Assembly: GCA_000824805.1 (NCBI GenBank)
Contig: CCNA01000056.1
Coordinates: 39,428 to 103,427 of the forward strand
DNA: 64,000 nucleotides
Reading direction: 5' to 3'
Origin: Mesorhizobium sp. SOD10
GTDB lineage: Bacteria > Pseudomonadota > Alphaproteobacteria > Rhizobiales > Rhizobiaceae
Positions within the stretch are counted from its first letter, which is position 1. The number at the start of each line of letters is the position of its first letter. Under the pieces are notes generated by a model, which was given only the letters and a program-made list of their open reading frames with translations, had not been told where the DNA came from and searched no databases. The position numbers and the translations under genes were made by a program. Below, piece after piece: positions 8,603-16,894 of the stretch.

Positions 8603-8640
8603 TTGCCCGCCCCCAACGTCCTCACCCTACTTTTGCGCTC

Positions 8641-8685
8641 CTGTCATCCACCCGTCATGGACTCTCGTTAGGAGGTGGGTATAAT
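8641..8685 (+). promoter_or_regulatory. Pho box and -10 of the phnG operon
   Basis: CTGTCAT (8641-8647) and CCGTCAT (8652-8658) are spaced at the 11-bp period of a Pho box; a weaker third unit lies at 8663-8669. TATAAT follows at 8680-8685, 10 bp after the last unit, the spacing used by PhoB-dependent promoters that lack a -35. This indicates induction under phosphate limitation. Confidence 0.75.
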
Positions 8686-8693
8686 TTGTATAG

Positions 8694-8713
8694 TTGTCTA
8701 TATCAATAGACAA
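8694..8713. promoter_or_regulatory. PhnF-type operator palindrome
   Basis: TTGTCTAT (8694-8701) and ATAGACAA (8706-8713) form a perfect inverted repeat around ATCA. It sits just downstream of the -10 at 8680-8685, overlapping the expected transcription start, so a bound repressor would block initiation. It resembles the TATAGAC-containing sites known for PhnF. Confidence 0.7.
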
Positions 8714-8737
8714 ATTTCAGATGCAGGGAGCGATGGG

Positions 8738-9199
8738 ATGCGAGGACAGGAAGCGCGAGAGCAGGCCGGCCGAAAGGCGTTGATGGCGACGCTGGCGCAC
8801 GCCGAAGCCGATGAGATCGCCCGCCTGTGGAACGAGTCGGGCCTGCCCTCCGAGGCCGAGCTTTTGCGCGGCCCCGAAACCGGACTGGTGACGGTGCGCG
8901 GACGGATCGGCGGCGGCGGCGCGCCCTTCAATGTCGGCGAGGCGACCGTCACCCGCGCCACGGTGCGGCTGCCCTCGGGCCGGGTCGGCCATTCCTATGC
9001 GCTCGGCCGCGACAAGGGCAAGGCCAGGCTCGCGGCGATCGCCGACGCGCTGTGGCAGGACCCGACGCACCGCGAAACGGTCGAGACGAAGCTCGCGGCG
9101 CCCTTGCGCGCGGCGCTCGACGCGGCGCGCGAGACCCGGCGTATCGAGACGGCGGCCACGAAAGTGGATTTCTTCACCATGGTGCGCGGAGAGGACTGA
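8738..9199 (+). CDS. phnG: PhnG, C-P lyase core subunit
   Basis: A 153-residue protein, the normal PhnG length; the C-terminus KVDFFTMVRGED is typical. PhnG is part of the PhnG2H2I2J2 core that links phosphonates to the ribose of ATP. I chose ATG 8738 because GGGAG lies 6 bases before it. An in-frame start at 8675 would place the Pho-regulated -10 and the PhnF palindrome inside the gene, so it is rejected. The stop overlaps the phnH ATG. Confidence 0.93.
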   Translation: MRGQEAREQAGRKALMATLAHAEADEIARLWNESGLPSEAELLRGPETGLVTVRGRIGGGGAPFNVGEATVTRATVRLPSGRVGHSYALGRDKGKARLAAIADALWQDPTHRETVETKLAAPLRAALDAARETRRIETAATKVDFFTMVRGED

Positions 9200-9810
9200 T
9201 GGATATCGCCACGCAATCGATCGACGGCGGCTTTGCCGAACCGGTGTTCAATGCCCAGGCCGTGTTCCGCGCCATCATGGACGCGATGGCGCGCCCAGGC
9301 ACCATCCAGAACCTGCCGCCACTCGCCCGCCCGCCGGCGTCGCTATCGGCGACGGCCGGCGCCGTGGCGCTCTCGCTCTGCGACAACGACACGCCGGTCT
9401 GGCTCGATCCGCCGCTGCAGGCGGAAACCTCGGTCAAGGCCTGGCTTGGCTTCCACACCGGCGCGCCTTTGGCCAACACGCCGGCCGACGCGCATTTCGC
9501 CCTGATCGCCAATCCGAAGGAGATGGCCGCGCTCGACGGTTTTGCGCAAGGTACGCAGGAATATCCCGATCGCTCGACGACGCTGATCCTCCTGGTCGAC
9601 GACCTTGCCTCTGGCCCGTCGCTGCTGCTCGAAGGTCCGGGGATCGAAAACACGTCGATGATCGCGCCTCCAGGGATGCCGCGGCATTTCGTCGAGCAGT
9701 GGAAGCAGAACAACCAGCGTTTCCCGCGCGGCGTCGACATCATCCTGGCGGCGCCAGGCAGCCTTTCCTGCCTGCCGCGCACCACCCGCATCAAGACGAT
9801 GGAGGCGTGA
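9199..9810 (+). CDS. phnH: PhnH, C-P lyase core subunit
   Basis: A 203-residue protein matching PhnH throughout: FNAQAVFRAIMDAMARPG near the start and FPRGVDIILAAPGSLSCLPR near the end. PhnH belongs to the carbon-phosphorus lyase core complex and is required for the nucleophilic attack step together with PhnGIL. ATG 9199 overlaps the phnG stop codon; phnI begins one base after its stop. Nothing is unusual in the frame. Confidence 0.95.
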   Translation: MDIATQSIDGGFAEPVFNAQAVFRAIMDAMARPGTIQNLPPLARPPASLSATAGAVALSLCDNDTPVWLDPPLQAETSVKAWLGFHTGAPLANTPADAHFALIANPKEMAALDGFAQGTQEYPDRSTTLILLVDDLASGPSLLLEGPGIENTSMIAPPGMPRHFVEQWKQNNQRFPRGVDIILAAPGSLSCLPRTTRIKTMEA

Positions 9811-9811
9811 C

Positions 9812-10924
9812 ATGTATGTCGCGGTGAAAGGCGGCGAGGCCGCCATTGCCAATGCGCACCGCCTGCTTGCCGATCGCCGCCGCGGCGACCGCTCGGTGCC
9901 GGCGCTGCGCCTCGACCAGATCGTCGAGCAGCTGGCGCTCGGCGTCGACCGCGTGATGAGCGAGGGCTCGCTGTATGATCGCGAGCTTGCGGCTCTGGCC
10001 GTCGTCCAGGCGCGCGGCGACATGATCGAGGCGATCTTCCTGGTGCGCGCCTACCGCACAACGCTGCCGCGCTTCGGCTACACCAATCCGGTCGACACCG
10101 GCGCGATGCAGATTGAGCGTCGTGTTTCGGCAACCTACAAGGACCTGCCCGGCGGGCAGGTGCTCGGCCCGACCTTCGACTACACGCACCGCCTGCTCGA
10201 TCCGGAGCTTGCCGCCGGCGCCGAGGTCGAGACGCCGGCGCAGCGCCCGGCCGAGCCGGAGGCCATGCCGCGCGTTTCCGCGATCCTTGCCCATGAAGGT
10301 CTGATCGAGGCCGACGGCGACATGCCGCTTGACCATGTGCCTGGCGACATCACGCGCGAGCCGCTGCAGTTCCCGATGGCACGCGACATCCGCCTGCAGG
10401 CGCTGTCGCGCGGCGACGAAGGTTTCCTGCTGGCGCTCGGCTATTCCACGCAACGCGGCTACGCCCGCAATCATCCCTTCGTCGGCGAGGTGCGCATCGG
10501 CGAGGTCGAGCTGGAGCTGGACGTGCCTGAACTGCCCTTTGCCGTGCCGCTCGGCTCGATCCGCGTCACCGAATGCCAGATGGTCAACCAGTTCAAGGGT
10601 TCGGCCAAGGCGCCGCCGCAATTCACCCGCGGCTATGGCCTGGTCTTCGGCCAGAGCGAGCGCAAGGCGATGGCCATGGCGCTGTGCGATCGGGCGCTGC
10701 GTGCGAGCGAGCTTGGCGAGGATGTCGTCGCCGCCGCGCAGGATGAAGAATTCGTCATCTCGCACTCCGACAATGTCCAGGCGACCGGCTTCGTCGAGCA
10801 TCTGAAGCTGCCGCACTATGTCGACTTCCAGGCCGAGCTCGGCCTGGTACGCCGCATGCGCGCCGAATACGAGGCCCGGGAAAACGAGGAGAAGGCCGAA
10901 GAGAAAAGGGAGGCCGCGGAATGA
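9812..10924 (+). CDS. phnI: PhnI, C-P lyase core subunit
   Basis: A 370-residue protein of normal PhnI length, starting MYVAVKGGEAAIANAHRLL. PhnI with PhnGHL converts MgATP and phosphonate to ribose-1-phosphonate-5-triphosphate and adenine; alone it shows nucleosidase activity in the studied family member. Internal landmarks are DQIVEQLALGVDRVMSEGSL and NQFKGSAKAPPQFTRGYGL. The last 20 residues are a Glu/Lys-rich tail (ENEEKAEEKREAAE). The phnJ ATG overlaps its stop by 4 bp. Confidence 0.95.
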   Translation: MYVAVKGGEAAIANAHRLLADRRRGDRSVPALRLDQIVEQLALGVDRVMSEGSLYDRELAALAVVQARGDMIEAIFLVRAYRTTLPRFGYTNPVDTGAMQIERRVSATYKDLPGGQVLGPTFDYTHRLLDPELAAGAEVETPAQRPAEPEAMPRVSAILAHEGLIEADGDMPLDHVPGDITREPLQFPMARDIRLQALSRGDEGFLLALGYSTQRGYARNHPFVGEVRIGEVELELDVPELPFAVPLGSIRVTECQMVNQFKGSAKAPPQFTRGYGLVFGQSERKAMAMALCDRALRASELGEDVVAAAQDEEFVISHSDNVQATGFVEHLKLPHYVDFQAELGLVRRMRAEYEARENEEKAEEKREAAE

Positions 10925-11832
10925 ACGCGCAATCGACCGACATCGCTACCTACAACTTCGCCTATCTCGACGAGCAGACCAAGCGGATGATCCGCCGCGC
11001 CATTTTGAAGGGCATCGCCATTCCCGGCTACCAGGTGCCTTTCGCCTCGCGCGAGATGCCGATGCCTTATGGCTGGGGCACCGGCGGCGTGCAGGTCACC
11101 GCCTCGATCATCGGTCCGGACGATGTGCTGAAGGTCATCGACCAAGGCGCCGACGACACGACCAACGCCGTCTCGATCCGCGCCTTCTTCAAAAAGGTCG
11201 CAAAGGTCGCCGTCACGACCGAAACAGCGAAGGCTTCGATCATCCAGACGCGCCACCGCATCCCGGAGCAGCCGCTGAGCGCGGGACAGGTGCTGGTCTT
11301 CCAGGTGCCGATCCCCGAGCCGCTGCGTTTCCTAGAGCCGCGCGAGACCGAAACGCGCAAGATGCATGCGCTGGAGGAATATGGCCTGATGCATGTGAAG
11401 CTCTACGAGGACATCGCCAGGCACGGCCGCATCGCCACCACCTATGCTTATCCGGTCAAGGTCGAGGGCCGCTATGTGATGGACCCCTCGCCGACGCCGA
11501 AATTCGACAATCCGAAGATGCATCGTTCGCCGGCTTTGCAATTGTTCGGCGCCGGCCGCGAGAAGCGCATCTATGCGGTGCCGCCTTTCACCGACGTCGT
11601 CAGCCTCGATTTCGAAGACCATCCCTTCGAGGTGCAGACCTTCGACCAACCCTGCGCGCTGTGCGGCGCCGAGAATGTCTATCTCGACGAGGTCATCCTC
11701 GACGACCATGGCGGCCACATGTTCGTGTGCTCGGACACCGACCACTGCGAGAAGCGGCGCGCCGATGGACATCACGGCCACCTTGCCCCCGAGACCCATT
11801 CTGCTTCTGAAAAAATGGAGCCGGCCGAATGA
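10921..11832 (+). CDS. phnJ: PhnJ, radical SAM carbon-phosphorus lyase
   Basis: A 303-residue catalytic subunit that cleaves the C-P bond using an Fe-S cluster and SAM. The four conserved cysteines are C245, C248, C270 and C276, all offset by 4 from the E. coli set (241, 244, 266, 272), so the cluster-binding and catalytic residues are intact. The GWGTGG glycine segment lies near residue 51. The C-terminal ~25 residues (HHGHLAPETHSASEKMEPAE) extend beyond the E. coli protein. It overlaps phnI and phnK by 4 bp at each end. Confidence 0.96.
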   Translation: MNAQSTDIATYNFAYLDEQTKRMIRRAILKGIAIPGYQVPFASREMPMPYGWGTGGVQVTASIIGPDDVLKVIDQGADDTTNAVSIRAFFKKVAKVAVTTETAKASIIQTRHRIPEQPLSAGQVLVFQVPIPEPLRFLEPRETETRKMHALEEYGLMHVKLYEDIARHGRIATTYAYPVKVEGRYVMDPSPTPKFDNPKMHRSPALQLFGAGREKRIYAVPPFTDVVSLDFEDHPFEVQTFDQPCALCGAENVYLDEVILDDHGGHMFVCSDTDHCEKRRADGHHGHLAPETHSASEKMEPAE

Positions 11833-12605
11833 CCGACGAACCGCTGCTGCGCGTTTCCGCGCTGTCCAAATTCTACGGCTCGCGCGTCGGCTGCGAGAAC
11901 GTCACCTTCGACCTCTGGCCGGGCGAGGTCCTGGCGGTTGTCGGCGAGTCCGGCTCCGGCAAGACGACGCTGCTCAACTGCCTGTCGACCAGGCTGCTAC
12001 CTTCCTCCGGCACCGCGAGCTACCGCATGCGTGACGGTCTATGGCGCGAACTCTACCGCATGAGCGAGGCCGAGCGCCGCTTCCTGATGCGCACCGACTG
12101 GGGCTTCGTCCACCAGAATCCGGCGGACGGGTTGCGCATGACGGTATCGGCCGGCGCCAATGTCGGCGAGCGGCTGATGGCGGTCGGCGACCGCCATTAT
12201 GGCAGGATCCGCGCCACCGCCGTCGACTGGCTCTCGCGCGTCGAGATCGACGAGGACCGCATCGACGACGAGCCGCGCGCGTTTTCCGGCGGCATGCGCC
12301 AGCGCCTGCAGATCGCCCGCAACCTGGTGACGGGACCGCGGCTCGTCTTCATGGACGAGCCCACCGGCGGCCTCGACGTCTCGGTCCAGGCGCGCCTGCT
12401 CGACCTGCTGCGCGGCCTGGTCACCGATCTCGGCCTCGCCGCGATCGTCGTCACCCACGACCTCGCCGTGGCGCGGCTTCTGTCGCAGCGCATGATGGTG
12501 ATGAAGGACGGCCGCGTCGTCGAAAGCGGCCTCACCGACCGGGTGCTCGACGATCCGCGCGCGCCTTATACGCAGCTTCTCGTTTCTTCGATTTTGCAGG
12601 TCTAG
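11829..12605 (+). CDS. phnK: PhnK, ABC-type ATPase subunit of the C-P lyase system
   Basis: A 258-residue ABC ATPase with Walker A GESGSGKTT (39-47), signature FSGGMRQRLQIARNL, Walker B LVFMDEPTGGLD and the H-loop VVTHDLA. PhnK binds the PhnGHIJ core rather than a membrane permease. ATG 11829 overlaps the phnJ stop. A palindromic repeat (12606-12654) begins immediately after its stop and separates it from phnL. Confidence 0.94.
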   Translation: MTDEPLLRVSALSKFYGSRVGCENVTFDLWPGEVLAVVGESGSGKTTLLNCLSTRLLPSSGTASYRMRDGLWRELYRMSEAERRFLMRTDWGFVHQNPADGLRMTVSAGANVGERLMAVGDRHYGRIRATAVDWLSRVEIDEDRIDDEPRAFSGGMRQRLQIARNLVTGPRLVFMDEPTGGLDVSVQARLLDLLRGLVTDLGLAAIVVTHDLAVARLLSQRMMVMKDGRVVESGLTDRVLDDPRAPYTQLLVSSILQV

Positions 12606-12654
12606 CCGCATGGTCCCGAAAAGTGGAAGCCGGTTTTCGGACCAGACCATGCGG
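12606..12654. repeat. Palindromic repeat, family B copy 1, inside the phn operon
   Basis: Outer stem CCGCATGGTC (12606-12615) / GACCATGCGG (12645-12654), inner stem CCGAAAA (12616-12622) / TTTTCGG (12634-12640), loop core GTGGAAGCCGG. The same core with different but still paired stems occurs at 42787-42837 and 50336-50384. It fills the phnK-phnL gap. Confidence 0.8.
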
Positions 12655-12671
12655 CACAACAAAGGACTCTG

Positions 12672-13382
12672 ATGATGGCCACGCCGCTTGTCGTTTCCGA
12701 TGTCGCCAAAAGCTTCACCATGCATCTGCGCGACGGCGTCACGCTGCCGGTGGTGACGGGTGTTTCCTTCTCGATCCGCGCCGGCGAATGCGCCGTGCTC
12801 GGCGGTCCGTCTGGCGCCGGAAAAAGCTCGATCCTCAAGATGCTCTACGGCAACTATGCCGTCGATGAAGGCCAGATCATCGTCCAGCATGGCGGCGGGT
12901 TGATCGACCTCGCTTCCGCCAGCCCGCGCACCGTGCTTGCCGTGCGACGCCATACTATCGGCTATGTCAGCCAGTTCCTGCGCACCGTGCCGCGTGTTCC
13001 CGCGCTCGACGTCGTCGCCGAGCCGCTGGTCGAGCGCGGCGAGGATCGCGAGATTGCGCGGGCGAAGGCTCGCTCCTTGCTTGCGCAGCTCAACCTGCCG
13101 GAAAAACTCTGGGCCTTGCCGCCCGCGACCTTCTCGGGCGGCGAGCAGCAGCGCGTCAACATCGCGCGCGGCTTCATCACCGAGCATCCGATCCTTTTGC
13201 TCGACGAGCCGACCGCTTCGCTCGACGCGAAGAACCGCGATGTCGTGGTCGAGCTCATCGCCGCCAAGAAGGCGGCGGGCGTCGCCCTGCTCGGCATCTT
13301 CCACGATCTCGATGTGCGTGAGGCTGTCGCCGATCGCGTCATCGACGTCACCGCCTTTGCCGCCGGAAAGATCGCCGCATGA
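12672..13382 (+). CDS. phnL: PhnL, ABC-type ATPase subunit of the C-P lyase system
   Basis: A 236-residue ABC ATPase close to PhnL in length and in its LolD-like sequence: Walker A GGPSGAGKSS, signature FSGGEQQRVNIARGF, Walker B LLLDEPTASLD and an unusual H-loop IFHDLD. PhnL is needed with PhnGHI for the first C-P lyase step. ATG 12672 has AAGGA upstream; the ATG at 12675 is an alternative. The stop overlaps the transferase gene at 13379. Confidence 0.93.
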   Translation: MMATPLVVSDVAKSFTMHLRDGVTLPVVTGVSFSIRAGECAVLGGPSGAGKSSILKMLYGNYAVDEGQIIVQHGGGLIDLASASPRTVLAVRRHTIGYVSQFLRTVPRVPALDVVAEPLVERGEDREIARAKARSLLAQLNLPEKLWALPPATFSGGEQQRVNIARGFITEHPILLLDEPTASLDAKNRDVVVELIAAKKAAGVALLGIFHDLDVREAVADRVIDVTAFAAGKIAA

Positions 13383-13993
13383 AGAAGCTTTCGGAGACGC
13401 CGCTGATCCATCCGACGGCGCAGGTCGAAAACTCGACGCTCGGCCGCTGGACCGAGATCGCCGAGCGCAGCCGCGTCGCCGAATGCGAGCTGGGCGACTA
13501 TTCCTACATGATGCAGGACTGCGTCGTCTGGTGCGCAACCATCGGCAAGTTCTCCAACATCGCGGCAAGCGTGCGCCTCAACGCCACCAACCACCCGACC
13601 TGGCGGCCGACACTGCACCACTTCACCTATCGCGCCTCCGACTATTGGGACGACGCCGAGCATGAAAGCGCATTCTTCGCTGAGCGCCGCGCCAAGCGCG
13701 TCATCATCGGTCACGACACCTGGCTCGGCCACGGTTCGACCGTGCTGCCCGGCGTGACCGTCGGCGACGGCGCGGCCGTCGGCGCGGGCGCGGTGGTGAC
13801 GAAGGACGTCGCGCCCTACACCATCGTCGGCGGCGTGCCGGCGAAACCGATCCGCGAGCGCTTCGACCGCCGCACCGCCGAGCGCTACCAGGCGCTTGCG
13901 TCGTGGGATTGGGACCATGCGAGCCTGCGCGCCGCGCTCGATGATTTCCGCGAATTGGAGGCCGAGGCGTTTTTGGAAAAATATGGTGGCTGA
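13379..13993 (+). CDS. Hexapeptide-repeat transferase of the phosphonate operon
   Basis: A 204-residue left-handed beta-helix acyltransferase. Hexad-type turns run through about 10-65, and the second half has IIGHDTWLGHGSTVLPGVTV followed by GDGAAVGAGAVVTKDVAPYT and GVPAKPIRERF, as in the LacA/CatB acetyltransferases. Translational overlap with phnL (ATGA) shows it belongs to the operon. A transferase of this class is recurrent in alphaproteobacterial phn operons; acetylation of aminoalkylphosphonates, the job of PhnO in E. coli, is a reasonable inference but is not shown by sequence. Confidence 0.88.
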   Translation: MKKLSETPLIHPTAQVENSTLGRWTEIAERSRVAECELGDYSYMMQDCVVWCATIGKFSNIAASVRLNATNHPTWRPTLHHFTYRASDYWDDAEHESAFFAERRAKRVIIGHDTWLGHGSTVLPGVTVGDGAAVGAGAVVTKDVAPYTIVGGVPAKPIRERFDRRTAERYQALASWDWDHASLRAALDDFRELEAEAFLEKYGG

Positions 13994-14107
13994 TTTTGGT
14001 GAATAATGAATGGCGGGTAACAAGATCTCGCTAGGGAAGCCTTCTTCACCATTCACACCGCTGACACATGACTCGGACAGGAGGCGTTTTCCTGCAAGGA
14101 GATCGCC

Positions 14108-14818
14108 ATGCTCGACACAATCAAACCTTCGCTCGCCGGATTTTTCGAAGGCACCAATCCAGCGCCACCCATGCATCTCGGCACCCGTTACGACGCGTCG
14201 GGCAACTTCCTGCTCGAACCGGGCAACACGGTCGTCTGCCATCTGGTCGAGGGCTCGGCTTCCCAAGCGGCGATCATCAGCGTGCGCGAGCGCATGCTCG
14301 CCATGCCGGATGCCGATCGGCTCGCCTTCACGCCGATCTCCAGCCTGCATATGACGCTCTTCCAGGGCATCATCGAATATCGCCGCCGCCTTCCCTACTG
14401 GCCCGCCGACGTGCAGCTCGATGCCGGTATCGACGCCATGACCCGCCTCTATCTCGATCGCCTGCAAGGCTTCGAGGGACACGGCCCCTTCAAGGTCAAG
14501 ATTGTCGAAGTTGTGCCGACCGGCCTCACCGTCGCTGGCGCCACCGAGGAAGACCGCCGGATCCTGAAAACGTGGCGCGATGCCCTTTCAGTGCCGTTCG
14601 GCTATCGCCACCCGGAGCACGACAGCTATGTCTTCCACATCACCTTCGCCTACCAGCTCCGTCGTCTCGCCGACGAGCGTGCCTCCGCCTGGCAGGATCT
14701 GTTCGACGAGAGCCTGTCCTTCCTCGAGCGGAAAGCCCCGGTGGTCGAGCTCAGGCCGCCGGCCTTCTGCAGCTTCAAGGACATGAAGCATTTCGAGGAA
14801 TTGCTGGTGCTTGGTTGA
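14108..14818 (+). CDS. DUF1868-like 2H phosphoesterase-superfamily protein
   Basis: A 236-residue protein with two H-x-T motifs, H81-M-T83 (SSLHMTLF) and H177-I-T179 (YVFHITFAY), spaced as in 2H phosphoesterases such as RNA ligases and cyclic phosphodiesterases. The rest resembles DUF1868. It lies in the phn operon between the transferase and phnC, with a GGAG site before ATG 14108. In E. coli PhnP opens the cyclic ribose phosphate made by C-P lyase; no PhnP-like metallo-hydrolase is seen here. That this protein replaces PhnP is an inference from its fold and location. Confidence 0.75.
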   Translation: MLDTIKPSLAGFFEGTNPAPPMHLGTRYDASGNFLLEPGNTVVCHLVEGSASQAAIISVRERMLAMPDADRLAFTPISSLHMTLFQGIIEYRRRLPYWPADVQLDAGIDAMTRLYLDRLQGFEGHGPFKVKIVEVVPTGLTVAGATEEDRRILKTWRDALSVPFGYRHPEHDSYVFHITFAYQLRRLADERASAWQDLFDESLSFLERKAPVVELRPPAFCSFKDMKHFEELLVLG

Positions 14819-14846
14819 ATCTCCAAGCCTGTGACTCGTAACAAAA

Positions 14847-14891
14847 CTGACATCAATCCGACACCCCAGCTTCATCGGCCTGCGCTAGCGA
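14847..14891 (+). promoter_or_regulatory. Second Pho-box-like array before phnC
   Basis: Three 7-mers at an 11-bp period: CTGACAT (14847-14853), CCGACAC (14858-14864), GCTTCAT (14869-14875). A weak -10-like TAGCGA lies at 14886-14891, 10 bp further on. The match to the Pho-box consensus is partial, but spacing is exact, suggesting an internal Pho-regulated promoter for the transporter genes. Confidence 0.5.
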
Positions 14892-14933
14892 AGTTAACAG
14901 ACCTGCAAAACCGCGACGGACTGGAGCTTTGGT

Positions 14934-15791
14934 ATGTCGGCATCATCGGCCACGCTGGAAATCCGCGGCGTAACCCGACGATTTGGCAAGAACACCGCTG
15001 TCAGCGACATCAACGTCTCGATCCCGCGCGGTCAGATGGTCGGCGTCATTGGCCGCTCCGGCGCCGGCAAGTCGACATTGCTGCGCATGATCAATCGCCT
15101 CATCGATCCGAGCCAAGGGTCGATTTTTTTTGACGGCGCCGAGGTCTCCAGCCTGCAGGGCTCGCCGCTGCGCCGCTGGCAGCGCGACTGCGCCATGATC
15201 TTCCAGCAGTTCAACCTCGTGCCGCGTCTCGACGTTTTGACCAACGTCCTGCTCGGCCGCCTCAACCATCGCTCCACGATGTCCAATCTGCTCGGCATGT
15301 TCACGCGCACCGAATGCGCCGAGGCGGTGGCCGCGCTCGAGCGCCTCGACATCGCCCGCACCGCACTGCAGCCGGCCGGCACGCTCTCCGGCGGCCAGCA
15401 GCAGCGCGTCGCGATCGCCCGCGCCATGATGCAGCAGCCGAAGGTGCTTCTGGCCGACGAGCCGATCGCCTCGCTCGATCCGCTCAACGCCAAGGTGGTG
15501 ATGGATTCGCTGCGCGACATCAATCTGCGCGAAGGCATCACCGTCGTCACCAATCTGCACACGCTGGACACCGCGCGCGCCTATTGCAACCGCATCATCG
15601 GCATGGCTGCCGGCAAGGTCGTCTTCGACGGCGCCCCGGAAGACCTCGATCGCGACGCCGTGCGCACCGTTTATGGCGCCGATGCCAGCGGCGCCGAGAT
15701 CTCCGAGGCCATCACGTCGACCAGCGTGACCATCAAGCCGAAGATCATCGCATCCGCCGGACCGCTCGAACCAGCCTTCCCTGGCTATTGA
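14934..15791 (+). CDS. phnC: PhnC, phosphonate ABC importer ATPase
   Basis: A 285-residue ATPase with Walker A GRSGAGKST (40-48), signature LSGGQQQRVAIARAM, Walker B LLADEPIASLDP and the PhnC-typical insert around NHRSTMSNLLGMFTRTE. It supplies energy for uptake through PhnD and the two PhnE proteins. ATG 14934 follows GGAG at close spacing. A Pho-box-like array precedes it, so phnCDEE may be transcribed on its own as well as from the phnG promoter. Confidence 0.95.
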   Translation: MSASSATLEIRGVTRRFGKNTAVSDINVSIPRGQMVGVIGRSGAGKSTLLRMINRLIDPSQGSIFFDGAEVSSLQGSPLRRWQRDCAMIFQQFNLVPRLDVLTNVLLGRLNHRSTMSNLLGMFTRTECAEAVAALERLDIARTALQPAGTLSGGQQQRVAIARAMMQQPKVLLADEPIASLDPLNAKVVMDSLRDINLREGITVVTNLHTLDTARAYCNRIIGMAAGKVVFDGAPEDLDRDAVRTVYGADASGAEISEAITSTSVTIKPKIIASAGPLEPAFPGY

Positions 15792-15931
15792 CTCCGCCGC
15801 CCGACCCCAGCGGTCCGGGCAATCGTGGATTTCAGCCGAGCAACCCGGATCGCCCGCCAGCGTCAACGGCAAGACTTGAAAAAATCAGAACGCCGCCGGC
15901 GCGCAGCCGGAACAACAGGAGAGAGATCAAA

Positions 15932-16840
15932 ATGTTCAGGAAAATGGTTTTTGGGGCGGTTTCGCTGCTCGCCATGGCTGCAAGCGCCGCGCACGCCGCC
16001 GACATCAAGGAATTCCGCGTCGGCATCCTCGGCGGCGAGAACGAGACCGACCGCCTGCGCAACTACCAGTGCCTCGCCGATCACCTGAAGGCCGAATTCG
16101 GCTTCGAGAAGGTGTCGCTGTTCCCGGCCGCCGACTATGACGGCGTGATCCAGGGCCTGCTCGGAGGCACGCTCGACTTCGCCGAGCTCGGCGCGTCCGG
16201 CTACGCCAGCGTCTATCTCAAGGATCCGAAGGCCGTCACGCCTATCCTCACCACCAAGCAGACCGACGGCTCCACCGGCTATTATTCCATCGGCCTGGCG
16301 CTGAAGTCTTCCGGCATCACCGACATCAAGTCGGCCAAGGGCAAGAAGCTTGGCTACGCCGATCCGGATTCGACCTCGGGCTATCTGATCCCGCTGACCC
16401 AGATTCCGAAGGACACCGGCGCTTCCAACGAGACCTACTTCGCCTCGACCCAGTTCAACGGCGGCCACGAGAACAACATCCTGGCCGTCCGCGACGGCAA
16501 GGTCGACGTGGCGGTGGACGATTCTTCCGGCATCGGCGACTTCAAGAACGGCTACACCTCCGGCACCTTCCACAAGGAAGTCGCCAAGGGCGCCGTCGAC
16601 CCGAACGACTTCGTCGAAGTGTGGCGCTCGGGCCTGATCCCGAATGGCCCGCTGGTCGTGCGCACCGCGCTCGGCGACGACATGACCGCCAAGCTCGCCG
16701 CTTTCTTCACCGCCCTGCCGGCCAAGGACAAGGCCTGCTTCGAAGGCGTCGAGGGTGGCGACTTCACCGGCTACGTCCCGGTGAAGCCGGACTTCTACAA
16801 CGTCATCATTGAAGCCCGCAAAGCCGCTATCGGCGGTTGA
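15932..16840 (+). CDS. phnD: PhnD, phosphonate periplasmic binding protein
   Basis: A 302-residue binding protein with a Sec signal peptide (MFRKMVFGAVSLLAMAASAA, cleavage near AHAA). The mature start KEFRVGILGGENETDRL is the PhnD motif. YADPDSTSGYLIP contains the Ser/Thr residues that hold the phosphonate group, and VDVAVDDSSG is also present. ATG 15932 follows AGGAGAGAG. The 140-bp gap from phnC has no other gene. A hairpin after the stop separates it from phnE. Confidence 0.95.
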   Translation: MFRKMVFGAVSLLAMAASAAHAADIKEFRVGILGGENETDRLRNYQCLADHLKAEFGFEKVSLFPAADYDGVIQGLLGGTLDFAELGASGYASVYLKDPKAVTPILTTKQTDGSTGYYSIGLALKSSGITDIKSAKGKKLGYADPDSTSGYLIPLTQIPKDTGASNETYFASTQFNGGHENNILAVRDGKVDVAVDDSSGIGDFKNGYTSGTFHKEVAKGAVDPNDFVEVWRSGLIPNGPLVVRTALGDDMTAKLAAFFTALPAKDKACFEGVEGGDFTGYVPVKPDFYNVIIEARKAAIGG

Positions 16841-16850
16841 GGCATCAGGA

Positions 16851-16882
16851 AAAGGGCGGCGCTGCAAAACGCCGCCCTTTTT
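16851..16882 (+). terminator. Hairpin with short T-run after phnD
   Basis: AAAGGGCGGCG (16851-16861) pairs with CGCCGCCCTTT (16870-16880), then TT. phnE starts 13 bp later, so this is probably a partial terminator or stabiliser that raises PhnD over the permeases. Confidence 0.7.
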
Positions 16883-16894
16883 GCATTCACAATC

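Noticed and set aside
8675..8737. Earlier in-frame start for phnG
   Set aside because: It would put the -10 and the PhnF palindrome inside the gene, and the added residues are not conserved.
12039..14482. Long minus-strand frames opposite phnK, phnL and the transferase
   Set aside because: Opposite strand has full, overlapping phn genes.
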